Positions 7,495 to 15,774 of a stretch of DNA of 64,000 nucleotides are shown here, piece after piece; the stretch's first letter is position 1, and every line of letters starts with the position of its first letter. Source of the DNA: Bacillus mobilis (GTDB lineage Bacteria; Bacillota; Bacilli; Bacillales; Bacillaceae_G); contig NZ_MACF01000046.1 of assembly GCF_001884045.1 (NCBI RefSeq), forward strand, positions 62,001 to 126,000, in the 5' to 3' direction. The notes under the pieces are model-generated. The model was given only the letters and a program-made list of their open reading frames with translations. It had not been told where the DNA came from and made no database searches. The position numbers and the translations under genes were made by a program.

Positions 7495-9849
7495 ATGAAG
7501 GGGGTTATTTTAGCTGGAGGAAAAGGACGACGCCTTAGACCATTAACATGTAATACTCCAAAGCCGATGTTGCCATTATTAGAAAAGCCAGTTTTGGAAT
7601 ACAATATTGAATTATTACGTCAGCATGGTATTCGTGAAATTGCAATTACTGTTCAGTATATGAGCACAGCCATTAAGCAATATTTTGGTGACGGTAGCAA
7701 ATGGGGCGTCAATTTGTACTACTTTGAAGACTCTCCGCCGCTTGGAACCGCAGGGAGTATTAAACAAGCGGAAACATTTTTAGATGAAACGTTTGTTGTG
7801 ATAAGTGGGGATGCGTTAACTGATTTTCAATTATCAGAAGGAATTACGTTTCATGAGCAAAAGAAAAGAATGGTAACTATGTTTGTAAAGGAAGTAGAAA
7901 ATCCACTCTCATTCGGTTTAGTTGTAATGAACAAAGAACAAGAGGTTACACGATATATAGAAAAACCGAGCTGGAATGAAGTAGTCTCTAATATTGTGAA
8001 TACAGGTATATATATTATGGAGCCAGAAATTTTTTCTTACATACCGCCCCAAGAATTTTTTGATTTCAGTCAAGATGTGTTTCCATTATTGGCAAATAAG
8101 AACGCATTATTTGCATATTTGTCAGAAGGCTATTGGTTAGATATCGGTACATTTGATCAATATCGCCAAGCACAATTTGATTTGTTAACGAAAAAATTGC
8201 AAGTACCTATTCCTTATACGGAAGTATTGCCGATGGTATGGATGGGAGAAGGTGTGGCGATTGGAAAAGGAACGAAAATTCACGGCCCTTCTTTTATTGG
8301 AGAAGGAGCAAAGATTGGTGCTGGAGCTGTAATTGAGCCGTACTCTATTATCGGGAAAAATAGTATTGTTTCAAGTTATTCTCATCTGCAAAAAAGTATT
8401 GTTTTTGCAAATGCGCACATTGGGCAGTATTGCGAGCTATTAGAAACGACAATAGGAGAGCATACAATGGTGGAAGATGACGTTACACTGTTTCAAAAAA
8501 GCATTGTAGCGGATCATTGTCATATAGGGAAAAGTACGGTAATTAAGCAAAAGGGGAAACTATGGCCATATAAGGCGATTGACAGCTATTCGGTAGTAGG
8601 GTCGGCTGGTGTTCAAGAAAGTGAAAAAAGTGCAGGGTGGTTGCAAAAAAGCCGCATTGTAGGAAGAGGTAATGTTGAGATCACTCCTCAATTTATTGTG
8701 AAGGTTGCGATGGCGTATGGATCTCTTTTTGCTAAAGGAGAAAGTATATTAATCGGTAGTCAAGAACATATAGAAACGACTTCTTATAAAAATCTCTTTC
8801 TTCATGCGATTCATGGTATCGGGGTTCATACGATGGAATGCAAAGAAATGAACGAGTCGCTTTTTCAGTATAGTATTCAGGATTTGCAATGTGCAGGTGG
8901 GGTTTTCATTCAAGTGGAAAATGAAAAAGAGGTTGTAATAAAGTTGTATGGTAAGGATGGGGTACAATTAACGTATAAGCAGCAAAAAGCGATAGAACAA
9001 GTATATATGTCTGAGTCGTTTTATTACGTATGTGAGAAGGAAATGGGACGGAATAAGCTAGTCCACGTTTCTTTACATGATTATATAGAGGCTGTATTAG
9101 AACGCATTGATATTGAAAAAATACAAAAACAGAAGTTTCATCTTCTTATTAATAAAAGAAATGATATGTTACAACATTTAATTATGCTCTTTTTGCAAAG
9201 GCTCGGATGCACAGTTACATGGATTTATGCAGGTGAACAAAAGGATCATGTGAAAGCCTTGATGAAATCAAGTAAAGCAAATATGGCACTTATGTTTTCG
9301 GAGCAAGGAAATTATTTCGAGTTATATGATAATCATAGTAATATTTACCAAGGTACAGATTTTGAGGAGGTAGATATTCCAGATTTATTGCTTGAATCAG
9401 CAGGAAATATTTACCCAATGTCTTTGAAATTAGGAGAATGTTACCTTCTATTTTATACGCAGGATGAAAAGAAGTCATTTCAAGCGAGATGGAAGAGAGA
9501 TATTTTATATCGAATAGGAAAATTATTTGAGCTAATAGCATTGCAGGGAAAAACATTTCTCAGCATAGTAGAACAATCGCCCCCACTTTACTTACTGTGT
9601 GATGAAGTTGTATGTTCATGGAATGAAAAAGGGAAAGTAATGAGGAAATTATTAGCTGATATGGAAAGAAAAGAAGAAGGTATATTTGAAGGAGTACAGT
9701 TCAAATATACCGAAAAAGAGTGGTCTTATATCGTTTCCGACACAAAACAACCGAAATTTTTAGTGTATTCGCATGCTAGAAACCCAGTAATAGCAAGGGA
9801 AAACATGAAAAATCTTATAGAAAAAATTAGACAATATCAAAAGGTGTAG
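7495..9849 (+). CDS. Sugar-phosphate nucleotidyltransferase fused to a degenerate phosphohexomutase domain
   Basis: The 784-residue protein starts at ATG 7495 after GTGGAGG. Residues 1-235 are an NTP-transferase fold with the nucleotide-binding GGKGRRLRPLT and the TPKPMLP loop. Residues 245-360 show hexapeptide (left-handed beta-helix) repeats. Residues 375-784 resemble the phosphomannomutase half of bacterial GDP-mannose pyrophosphorylase-like fusions. The phosphoserine motif TASHN that phosphohexomutases need is not visible; the matching region instead reads LQCAGGVFIQV. It is therefore probably a sugar-1-phosphate nucleotidyltransferase whose C-terminal domain is regulatory or structural. 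Substrate and product are unknown. It stands alone between the bcr-like repeat and rpmG. Confidence 0.8.
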   Translation: MKGVILAGGKGRRLRPLTCNTPKPMLPLLEKPVLEYNIELLRQHGIREIAITVQYMSTAIKQYFGDGSKWGVNLYYFEDSPPLGTAGSIKQAETFLDETFVVISGDALTDFQLSEGITFHEQKKRMVTMFVKEVENPLSFGLVVMNKEQEVTRYIEKPSWNEVVSNIVNTGIYIMEPEIFSYIPPQEFFDFSQDVFPLLANKNALFAYLSEGYWLDIGTFDQYRQAQFDLLTKKLQVPIPYTEVLPMVWMGEGVAIGKGTKIHGPSFIGEGAKIGAGAVIEPYSIIGKNSIVSSYSHLQKSIVFANAHIGQYCELLETTIGEHTMVEDDVTLFQKSIVADHCHIGKSTVIKQKGKLWPYKAIDSYSVVGSAGVQESEKSAGWLQKSRIVGRGNVEITPQFIVKVAMAYGSLFAKGESILIGSQEHIETTSYKNLFLHAIHGIGVHTMECKEMNESLFQYSIQDLQCAGGVFIQVENEKEVVIKLYGKDGVQLTYKQQKAIEQVYMSESFYYVCEKEMGRNKLVHVSLHDYIEAVLERIDIEKIQKQKFHLLINKRNDMLQHLIMLFLQRLGCTVTWIYAGEQKDHVKALMKSSKANMALMFSEQGNYFELYDNHSNIYQGTDFEEVDIPDLLLESAGNIYPMSLKLGECYLLFYTQDEKKSFQARWKRDILYRIGKLFELIALQGKTFLSIVEQSPPLYLLCDEVVCSWNEKGKVMRKLLADMERKEEGIFEGVQFKYTEKEWSYIVSDTKQPKFLVYSHARNPVIARENMKNLIEKIRQYQKV

Positions 9850-9918
9850 AATTTTTATTTTAAAAGTGGTATTATAGTATAGTCTGATTTAAGTTATTAG
9901 TACTGGAGGGAAATAAGA

Positions 9919-10068
9919 ATGCGTGTGAATATTACTCTAGCATGTACAGAATGCGGAGATCGTAACTATATCTCAAAGAAAAACAAACGTAACAACGCTG
10001 AGCGTATCGAGCTTAAAAAGTATTGCAAGCGTGACAAGAAGTCTACGTTACACCGTGAAACAAAGTAA
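9919..10068 (+). CDS. rpmG: 50S ribosomal protein L33
   Basis: A 49-residue protein ([17 protein letters not shown]...) behind the SD TGGAGGGAA. It is a small subunit of the large ribosomal particle. Zinc-type L33 has two CxxC pairs. Here C9/C12 form the first, but the second position reads C-K-R-D with only the first Cys. The protein is thus intermediate between the C+ and C- forms. Its position before the formyl-THF cyclo-ligase gene is as in B. subtilis. Confidence 0.95.
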   Translation: MRVNITLACTECGDRNYISKKNKRNNAERIELKKYCKRDKKSTLHRETK

Positions 10069-10069
10069 G

Positions 10070-10100
10070 CAGTAGGAATATTTTCCTACTGTTTCTTTTT
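10070..10100 (+). terminator. Terminator of rpmG
   Basis: AGTAGGAA (10071-10078) pairs with TTCCTACT (10083-10090), followed by GTTTCTTTTTTT. Confidence 0.88.
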
Positions 10101-10172
10101 TTATTCGATTCCTCTGTTAAAAGTGATACACTATCATCGTAGAGAAAAGTATCACTGTGAGGAGGAAAATGT

Positions 10173-10751
10173 GTGAGAGAAGAGAAACTACGTTTACGTA
10201 AACAAATAATAGAGCACATGAATTCTTTATCAGAAGAACGGTATACAACTTTATCAGAGCAAATTGCATTTTCGTTGTATGCGCAAAAAGAGTGGGTTGA
10301 AGCTAAAACAATCGGAATCACTCTCTCAATGGAAAATGAAGTGAATACATATCCTATTATCGAAAAAGCTTGGGAAGAGGGAAAGAACGTTGTTGTTCCG
10401 AAGTGTAATAAAGGAACACGAACAATGTCCTTCCGACAAATTAGTAATTTTGATCAATTAGAAACAGTGTATATGAATTTACGTGAACCAATTCCAGCGC
10501 TTACGGAAGAAGTTGGTGCAGATGACATTGATCTTCAAATCGTGCCGGGCGTAGCTTATACAGGGCGAGGAGAACGGATTGGATATGGCGGTGGCTATTA
10601 TGATCGTTATCTCGTGCATTATAAAGGGAAAACGCTATCATTAGCTTATAGTTTTCAAATGGTGGAACATATTCCGGTAGAGCCGTTTGATAAAAATGTA
10701 GAAAAAATTATTACAGAAAAAGGAACAATGGTTAAAAATGGGCTTGTATAG
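10173..10751 (+). CDS. yqgN: 5-formyltetrahydrofolate cyclo-ligase
   Basis: ATP-dependent enzyme that converts 5-formyl-THF to 5,10-methenyl-THF, returning a storage folate to one-carbon metabolism. The 192-residue protein begins at GTG 10173 after GAGGAGGAAA. It has the basic N-terminal helix (REEKLRLRKQ) and the C-terminal signature GRGERIGYGGGYYDRYL at about residues 129-145. It is followed by yqgQ and glcK. In B. subtilis yqgO and the rhomboid protease gene lie between, and they are absent here. Confidence 0.93.
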   Translation: MREEKLRLRKQIIEHMNSLSEERYTTLSEQIAFSLYAQKEWVEAKTIGITLSMENEVNTYPIIEKAWEEGKNVVVPKCNKGTRTMSFRQISNFDQLETVYMNLREPIPALTEEVGADDIDLQIVPGVAYTGRGERIGYGGGYYDRYLVHYKGKTLSLAYSFQMVEHIPVEPFDKNVEKIITEKGTMVKNGLV

Positions 10752-10854
10752 ACAAATAAAAATTGACGAGACTTTTTCTTCTTGATTATAATAAAATATG
10801 TGAACGTTTTCTTATTATAATTTTTTATAGTAAGTGAGCATAGAGGGTGATGAA

Positions 10855-11055
10855 ATGGTATCTATTTATGATATTCAGCAATTGCTAAAGAAATTTGGTA
10901 CGATTATTTATACGGGTGATCGAATTGCAGATTTACAATTAATGCAAGATGAATTGCGTGAATTAAATCAATCACAGCTAATCGATCCACAAGACTATCA
11001 AACAGCTTTATTTTTATTGAAGCAAGAAATTCAAAAAGAGCTAAATAAGAATTAG
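10855..11055 (+). CDS. yqgQ: YqgQ family small protein
   Basis: A 66-residue acidic protein matching B. subtilis YqgQ in sequence pattern (YDIQQLLKKFGTIIYTGDR) and in position directly before glucokinase. YqgQ folds as a small helical bundle and is suspected of nucleic-acid binding, but its role is unknown. The ATG at 10855 with GAGGGTGA upstream is preferred over a longer frame from 10834. It lies 19 nt from glcK, so it is likely cotranscribed. Confidence 0.85.
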   Translation: MVSIYDIQQLLKKFGTIIYTGDRIADLQLMQDELRELNQSQLIDPQDYQTALFLLKQEIQKELNKN

Positions 11056-11074
11056 ATAAAGGTAGGTAAGCAAC

Positions 11075-12058
11075 ATGGAAGAGAAATGGTTAGTTGGTGT
11101 TGACCTTGGTGGTACAACGATTAAATTAGCATTTATTAATGTGTACGGTGAAATTTTACATAAGTGGGAAATCCCTACGAATACAAATGAGCAAGGAAAA
11201 CATATTACGCTTGATGTAGCGAAAGCTATTGATAAAAAGTTAGAAGAGTTAGGCGAATTGAAAAGCAAGTTAATCGGTATTGGTATGGGAGCTCCTGGTC
11301 CTGTACACGTGGCATCTGGAATGATTTACGAAGCGGTTAACTTAGGGTGGAAAAACTATCCGTTAAAAGATTTATTAGAGGTAGAAACAGGATTACCTGT
11401 TGTTATTGATAATGATGCAAACTTAGCAGCGCTTGGTGAAATGTGGAAAGGTGCTGGTGAAGGAGCAAAAGATTTAATTTGTATGACACTTGGCACTGGT
11501 GTTGGCGGCGGTGTAATTGCCAACGGTGAGATTGTACACGGCGTAAGCGGTGCTGCTGGTGAGATTGGACACATTACAGTCGTTACAGAAAATGCTTTCC
11601 CATGTAATTGCGGGAAGTCTGGTTGCCTAGAAACAGTAGCATCTGCAACAGGTATTGTGCGTGTTGCTATGCAAAAAATACAAGAGACTGATAAAGAGAG
11701 TATGCTACGTTCTATGTTAGCCGAAGAAGGGCGCATTACATCAAAAGATGTGTTTGAAGCACTTGGACAAGGTGACGAGCTAGCAAGCGAAGTAGTAGAA
11801 AAAGTAGCTTCTTATTTAGGATTAGCTGTAGCGAACCTTGCTAGTACGTTGAACCCAGAGAAAATTGTTATTGGTGGCGGTGTGTCTAAAGCTGGAGATG
11901 CACTATTAGAGCCAATTCAACGCTATTTCGAGCAATATGCTTTTTCACGTGCTGTAAAGAGCACGAAGTTAGCGATTGCAATACTTGGTAATGATGCAGG
12001 TGTTATCGGAGGAGCTTGGCTTGTAAAAAAGCACAAATACGAAGTGAAGATGGTATAA
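11075..12058 (+). CDS. glcK: Glucokinase (ROK family)
   Basis: Phosphorylates free cytoplasmic glucose to glucose 6-phosphate. The 327-residue protein has the ATP-binding DLGGTTIK at residues 9-16, the catalytic aspartate in [14 protein letters not shown], the GTGVGGG phosphate loop and the ROK zinc site [10 protein letters not shown]. It sits in the yqgQ-glcK pair as in B. subtilis and ends in a strong terminator. Confidence 0.95.
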   Translation: MEEKWLVGVDLGGTTIKLAFINVYGEILHKWEIPTNTNEQGKHITLDVAKAIDKKLEELGELKSKLIGIGMGAPGPVHVASGMIYEAVNLGWKNYPLKDLLEVETGLPVVIDNDANLAALGEMWKGAGEGAKDLICMTLGTGVGGGVIANGEIVHGVSGAAGEIGHITVVTENAFPCNCGKSGCLETVASATGIVRVAMQKIQETDKESMLRSMLAEEGRITSKDVFEALGQGDELASEVVEKVASYLGLAVANLASTLNPEKIVIGGGVSKAGDALLEPIQRYFEQYAFSRAVKSTKLAIAILGNDAGVIGGAWLVKKHKYEVKMV

Positions 12059-12072
12059 GTTGTGAAATATGA

Positions 12073-12102
12073 AAAGAGGAAGGGGAAACCCTTCCTCTTT
12101 TT
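12073..12102. terminator. Bidirectional terminator between glcK and the DUF2759 gene
   Basis: AAAGAGGAAGGG (12073-12084) and CCCTTCCTCTTT (12089-12100) form a perfect 12-bp stem with a GAAA loop, flanked by A and T runs. Confidence 0.9.
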
Positions 12103-12138
12103 GTGTGAAATCTTGATGAAGAATAAGATGTTAATGAA

Positions 12139-12312
12139 TTAAGCTGCTGGTGGGTACCCGTTATATAGAACAGTCATGATCGTAAACCATCCGAAAACGA
12201 GTACAGTTGCAATTGCAAAGCCGCCTGCGAAAAAGTTCTTTTCACGAAGTGTTCTAAGTGTAGCAAATACAGCTAACAGAGTGACTAACGCAAAAATAAT
12301 AACAAGGCCCAT
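12139..12312 (-). CDS. DUF2759 small membrane protein (YqgW-like)
   Basis: A 57-residue protein with two hydrophobic segments (residues 2-18 and 30-50) separated by a basic loop (RTLREKNF). The ATG at 12312 follows GGAGGA on the minus strand; a longer upstream frame has no SD. Sequence and position beside the MBL hydrolase gene match DUF2759/YqgW of B. subtilis. Function is unknown. Confidence 0.75.
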   Translation of the reverse strand: MGLVIIFALVTLLAVFATLRTLREKNFFAGGFAIATVLVFGWFTIMTVLYNGYPPAA

Positions 12313-12482
12313 ACAATATCCTCCTCTGTCTACCCATTCTTCAATATGAGTTTTTGGAAAATTTACTCTTTTATATTGTACATGTTTTAAAAATGATTGT
12401 CGAGATAGCATCCTTTCTTTTCCTAAGAGAAAAAAATGTTGTATCATTGAAAGTAAGTTTAATAATTGGAGGAGATTTTCAT

Positions 12483-13112
12483 ATGAAATGGATACAAATG
12501 CCGTTAGGCCCATTACAAACGAATGCTTATATTTTAACGAATGATCAAAATGAGTGTATTATCTTTGATCCTGGTCACGAAGGAGAGAAGCTCGTTACAT
12601 ATTTACAAGAAGAACAATTAAAGCCACTGGCTGTTTTATTAACACATGCTCACTTCGATCATATTGGCGCTGTTGATGCGGTAAGAGACGCTTTTCATAT
12701 TCCTGTGTACGTACATAAAGAAGAAGCAGATTGGTTAGGCGATGCAACTGTAAATGGCTCTCAAATTTTTATGATGAATCGCAGCATTACAGCAAAACCA
12801 GCAGATCATATTATTGATGCAGAAGGTGCACTAGCAATTGGTTCATTTAATTTTGAGATTTTTGAGACGCCAGGACATTCTCCGGGCAGTATTTCTTATT
12901 ACTCTAAAGAGGCGAATGCTGTATTTTCTGGAGATGTATTGTTCCAAATGAGCATCGGAAGAACAGATTTACCTGGTGGAAGTTTTGCTGAATTGATTGG
13001 AAGTATTGAAGAAAAATTATTTGTATTACCAGATGAAACAGCGGTGCTATGTGGACATGGTCCAGAAACAAGCATTGGTTTTGAAAAAGAAAATAATCCA
13101 TTTTTACAGTAA
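12483..13112 (+). CDS. yqgX: Metallo-beta-lactamase-fold hydrolase (glyoxalase II-like YqgX)
   Basis: A 209-residue hydrolase with the binuclear zinc motif THAHFDHIG at about residue 58. Further metal ligands follow in ETPGHSPGS and FSGDVLF, and the last in LCGHGPET. The family hydrolyses thioesters such as S-lactoyl conjugates; B. subtilis YqgX has been linked to bacillithiol-dependent methylglyoxal detoxification. The ATG at 12483 follows TGGAGGAG. Its stop codon overlaps the SD of the next gene, so the two are coupled. Confidence 0.9.
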   Translation: MKWIQMPLGPLQTNAYILTNDQNECIIFDPGHEGEKLVTYLQEEQLKPLAVLLTHAHFDHIGAVDAVRDAFHIPVYVHKEEADWLGDATVNGSQIFMMNRSITAKPADHIIDAEGALAIGSFNFEIFETPGHSPGSISYYSKEANAVFSGDVLFQMSIGRTDLPGGSFAELIGSIEEKLFVLPDETAVLCGHGPETSIGFEKENNPFLQ

Positions 13113-13121
13113 GGAGTCATG

Positions 13122-14234
13122 ATGGGGATGGAGCTCATTTTAAAAGAACGGATGGGGAAAGAGAAGGATTATTCAATTTCGTATAGTACGTATATGAACC
13201 TTGTATTGTATACAGAGGGGCATGGCTATTATATGAAAGAACGTGAAAAAATTGGAAGACAAGGGGATTTTTTTACAAGTAGCAATGTATCCTCTGTTTT
13301 TGCAAAAACCTTTGCTAAGTTTTTTATTCGTCTTATTGAAAATGGTGAAGTTGCTCCGAATATTTGTGAGATTGGTGGGGGAACAGGAAGGTTTGCCTAT
13401 GATGTTTTACAAGAATGGAAGCAATTATCTCCAGAAACCTTTATTGATTTAAGTTATTCAATGATTGAAATGAGCCCTTTTCATAGAAACTTGCAGCAGG
13501 AAAATCTTTGTTCGTTTTCAAATGTGTCGTATTATACGTCGCATAGTGAAATGGGAGAATCGTTCGATGGGATTCTTTTTTCGAATGAGTTATTTGATGC
13601 ATTTCCTGTTGAAGTAATTGAGAAGAGAAATGGAATGTTGTATGAGGTACGTGTTACGTACACGGAGGAAGGGAAACTTTCAGAAGTATGGAGGCCGTTA
13701 CATAAAAGTATCGGTCGATACTTATTGAAATATAATATTCATCTTGCAGAAGGTCAACGTTTTGAAGTGCCAATTGCGATGGAAGAATATATAAAAGAAA
13801 TTGCGAAATGGTTTCAAAAAGGTATATGTATTACAGTTGATTATGGATATACAAAAGAAGAATGGATGCATCCTGCACATCAAGAAGGAAGTTTACGAGG
13901 GTATTACGAGCATAAGCTAATCCGCAATCCTTTGGCACATCCAGGTGAAATGGATCTTACTACTCATATTCATTGGGACGAACTGAAAGAGATGTTTAGC
14001 TTGCAAGGCATGAATACAGTATGGCATAAGAAGCAGTCTGAATTTTTGTTAGCAGCAGGAATATTAGATCAGCTTACGGGTCACCAAGATAGAAATCCTT
14101 TTTCTGAAACTCAAAAACAAAATCGTGCAGTTCGTTCTATGATTTTGAGCGGAGGATTAGGGGATGCATTTGATGTTGTTATACATACGAAACATATGCA
14201 ACAGTTACGCTTGGAACGGTATTTGAAAATATAA
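13122..14234 (+). CDS. MidA/NDUFAF7-family SAM-dependent methyltransferase
   Basis: About 370 residues of the COG1565 family, whose mitochondrial member NDUFAF7 methylates an arginine of complex I. The SAM-binding motif is NICEIGGGTGRFAYD near residue 83. The conserved LFSNELFDAFPVEVIE follows near residue 150. Three ATGs (13119, 13122, 13128) follow the SD AAGGAGT, and 13122 gives the most balanced spacing. The target in Bacillus is unknown. It is coupled to yqgX and ends in a strong terminator. Confidence 0.85.
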   Translation: MGMELILKERMGKEKDYSISYSTYMNLVLYTEGHGYYMKEREKIGRQGDFFTSSNVSSVFAKTFAKFFIRLIENGEVAPNICEIGGGTGRFAYDVLQEWKQLSPETFIDLSYSMIEMSPFHRNLQQENLCSFSNVSYYTSHSEMGESFDGILFSNELFDAFPVEVIEKRNGMLYEVRVTYTEEGKLSEVWRPLHKSIGRYLLKYNIHLAEGQRFEVPIAMEEYIKEIAKWFQKGICITVDYGYTKEEWMHPAHQEGSLRGYYEHKLIRNPLAHPGEMDLTTHIHWDELKEMFSLQGMNTVWHKKQSEFLLAAGILDQLTGHQDRNPFSETQKQNRAVRSMILSGGLGDAFDVVIHTKHMQQLRLERYLKI

Positions 14235-14235
14235 A

Positions 14236-14272
14236 AAAACAAGACACAGCATATTTCTGTGTCTTGTTTTTT
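14236..14272 (+). terminator. Terminator after the methyltransferase gene
   Basis: AACAAGACACAG (14238-14249) and CTGTGTCTTGTT (14257-14268) form a 12-bp stem, followed by TTTT. Confidence 0.92.
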
Positions 14273-14378
14273 AATACGACTTATGTAGCATCATATATTT
14301 CCTCTCATGATATATATTTATATTAAAGATATGAGATAAAAAATATAGAATACGCCCTTTTTCTCTGTTTATGAGTCC

Positions 14379-14669
14379 CTAACCCAATAATACGCGAACG
14401 AGTTGAATAATTGTCTCGTTTTCTACTTTGTAATAAATTTCCAATCCTTTTCTTTCACTTGAAACGATTTTAGCACTTTTTAACTTTGCTAAATGCTGTG
14501 AAATTGTAGATTGTGGCATGTTTAAGCCAGTGTACATTGTAGAAACGTTGCTTGGACCACGTTCAATTAATCCTTTTACAATACATAAGCGAACAGGATG
14601 AGCAAGTACTTTCAATAATTCTGCATTGCTTTCATATAGTTCTATTTCTTTTTGAAAGGTTTCTAACAT
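14379..14669 (-). CDS. ArsR-family winged-helix regulator, PagR-like
   Basis: A 96-residue DNA-binding protein starting at ATG 14669 after GGAGGTGG. The helix-turn-helix is NVSTMYTGLNMPQSTISQHLAKL, followed by the wing GLEIYYKVEN. There is no ELCVCDL metal motif, so it is not a classical metal sensor. The pattern (AELLK..AHPVRL, PQSTISQHL, GLEIYY) closely recalls PagR, the anthrax toxin-operon repressor, and its chromosomal relatives. It is monocistronic and its target is unknown. Confidence 0.85.
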   Translation of the reverse strand: MLETFQKEIELYESNAELLKVLAHPVRLCIVKGLIERGPSNVSTMYTGLNMPQSTISQHLAKLKSAKIVSSERKGLEIYYKVENETIIQLVRVLLG

Positions 14670-15006
14670 GTTCTTTTCCACCTCCGTGTGAGCTGTTATA
14701 CCATACTATACATACCAAAAAATTAAAGAAAAGAAAACAGTTGTTGCAGAAAAAAAGTCCTAAAGTAAAGAAATTGTAAGAAAAGAGACCCTGATGTAAA
14801 TAAAGTAGATAAATTAGCACGGTTTTGTAAAATGACATTTTTGGGTGAAAATTTCGATGCGTTTTAAAAATTGAAAGATATAGATATATTTGTAACACAA
14901 TTTTATCATGAATTTCTTATTCTTTCAAATGAATATACGAAATTTTTAAAATAATATGACAAAGGAATTATAATGTTATATATAGAATATAAAACAGGTT
15001 ATAAGA
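14670..15006. other. Intergenic region upstream of the PagR-like gene
   Basis: About 340 bp of very AT-rich sequence separates the regulator start from a hairpin at 15007. It must contain the regulator's promoter on the minus strand. No convincing ORF, riboswitch or long dyad was recognised. Confidence 0.5.
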
Positions 15007-15034
15007 AAAGAAGCTGAACGTAGTCAGCTTCTTT
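15007..15034 (-). terminator. Terminator of the isochorismatase-like gene
   Basis: AAAGAAGCTGA (15007-15017) and TCAGCTTCTTT (15024-15034) form an 11-bp stem. Read on the minus strand it is followed by a T-rich tract. It lies about 70 bp after the gene. Confidence 0.7.
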
Positions 15035-15102
15035 ATGGTGAAAACGAAATGTTTGAATATAGCTGATAAATTTTAGAATTACCAAGACATTAGTTATATA
15101 TT

Positions 15103-15615
15103 CTAGCGTTCACCTTGTATTAATTTTAAAAATCTGTGATTCCATATATTTTCATAAAAATCAATTGTATCTTTTGCAGACATAAATGCATTATTTAATG
15201 TAGAGGTTGCTTTCTGTACCATGAAGTTTTCGTATCCTAGTCCATGAGCGAATTTAATCGTAGCATCCATACAGTACTCTGTTTGGGCACCACAAAATTC
15301 AATACGATGTACAGATAATTGATCTAAAACCTCTTTTAAGTTTGTCTTATAAAATGAATTGGCATGTGTCTTTCTTACAAAAAAATCTTGTTCTTGAACA
15401 TCTAAATCAGCATGAATAGCCCAAATTTCTTTTTCGGGTACTAAATCATCATCACAATGTTGAACGAAAAGAATTGGTTTATTTGATTTTCTGTATGAAG
15501 AAATTCTGGTATTCACTTTTGTAAGTAAGTTTTGTAAATCAAATAAATGTTCTTCGCTATAACATACTCCATTTTGTAAATCGATAACGATTAAAACATC
15601 TGCACAAGTATCCAT
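15103..15615 (-). CDS. Isochorismatase-family cysteine hydrolase
   Basis: A 170-residue alpha/beta hydrolase of the isochorismatase/nicotinamidase superfamily. The catalytic aspartate lies in LIVIDLQNG near residue 12. The nucleophile is the Cys of TEYCMDATIKFA near residue 114, preceded by FCGAQ. A basic residue in RKTHANSF could be the triad lysine. The substrate cannot be told from the sequence. It starts at ATG 15615 after AAGGGG and is transcribed alone. Confidence 0.85.
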   Translation of the reverse strand: MDTCADVLIVIDLQNGVCYSEEHLFDLQNLLTKVNTRISSYRKSNKPILFVQHCDDDLVPEKEIWAIHADLDVQEQDFFVRKTHANSFYKTNLKEVLDQLSVHRIEFCGAQTEYCMDATIKFAHGLGYENFMVQKATSTLNNAFMSAKDTIDFYENIWNHRFLKLIQGER

Positions 15616-15730
15616 TATTTTTGCCCCTTTTTTTACTTCTTAATATATCAATTAATTTATTACTTGGAAATAGATGGTTCTCTTTCGTTTTTTTTTGAAC
15701 TATACGAAAAGTAAAATATACGCAACAGCA

Positions 15731-15768
15731 TAAAAAGAAGATATGAAAATTTAATTTCATATCTTCTT
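15731..15768 (-). terminator. Terminator of the metI-metC operon
   Basis: AAGAAGATATGAAA (15735-15748) pairs with TTTCATATCTTCTT (15755-15768). On the minus strand a run of T follows, seven bases after the metC stop. Confidence 0.88.
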
Positions 15769-15774
15769 TTCTCT

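Noticed and set aside
11356-11736. Minus-strand frame inside glcK
   Set aside because: A serine/proline-rich shadow frame opposite the ROK domain.
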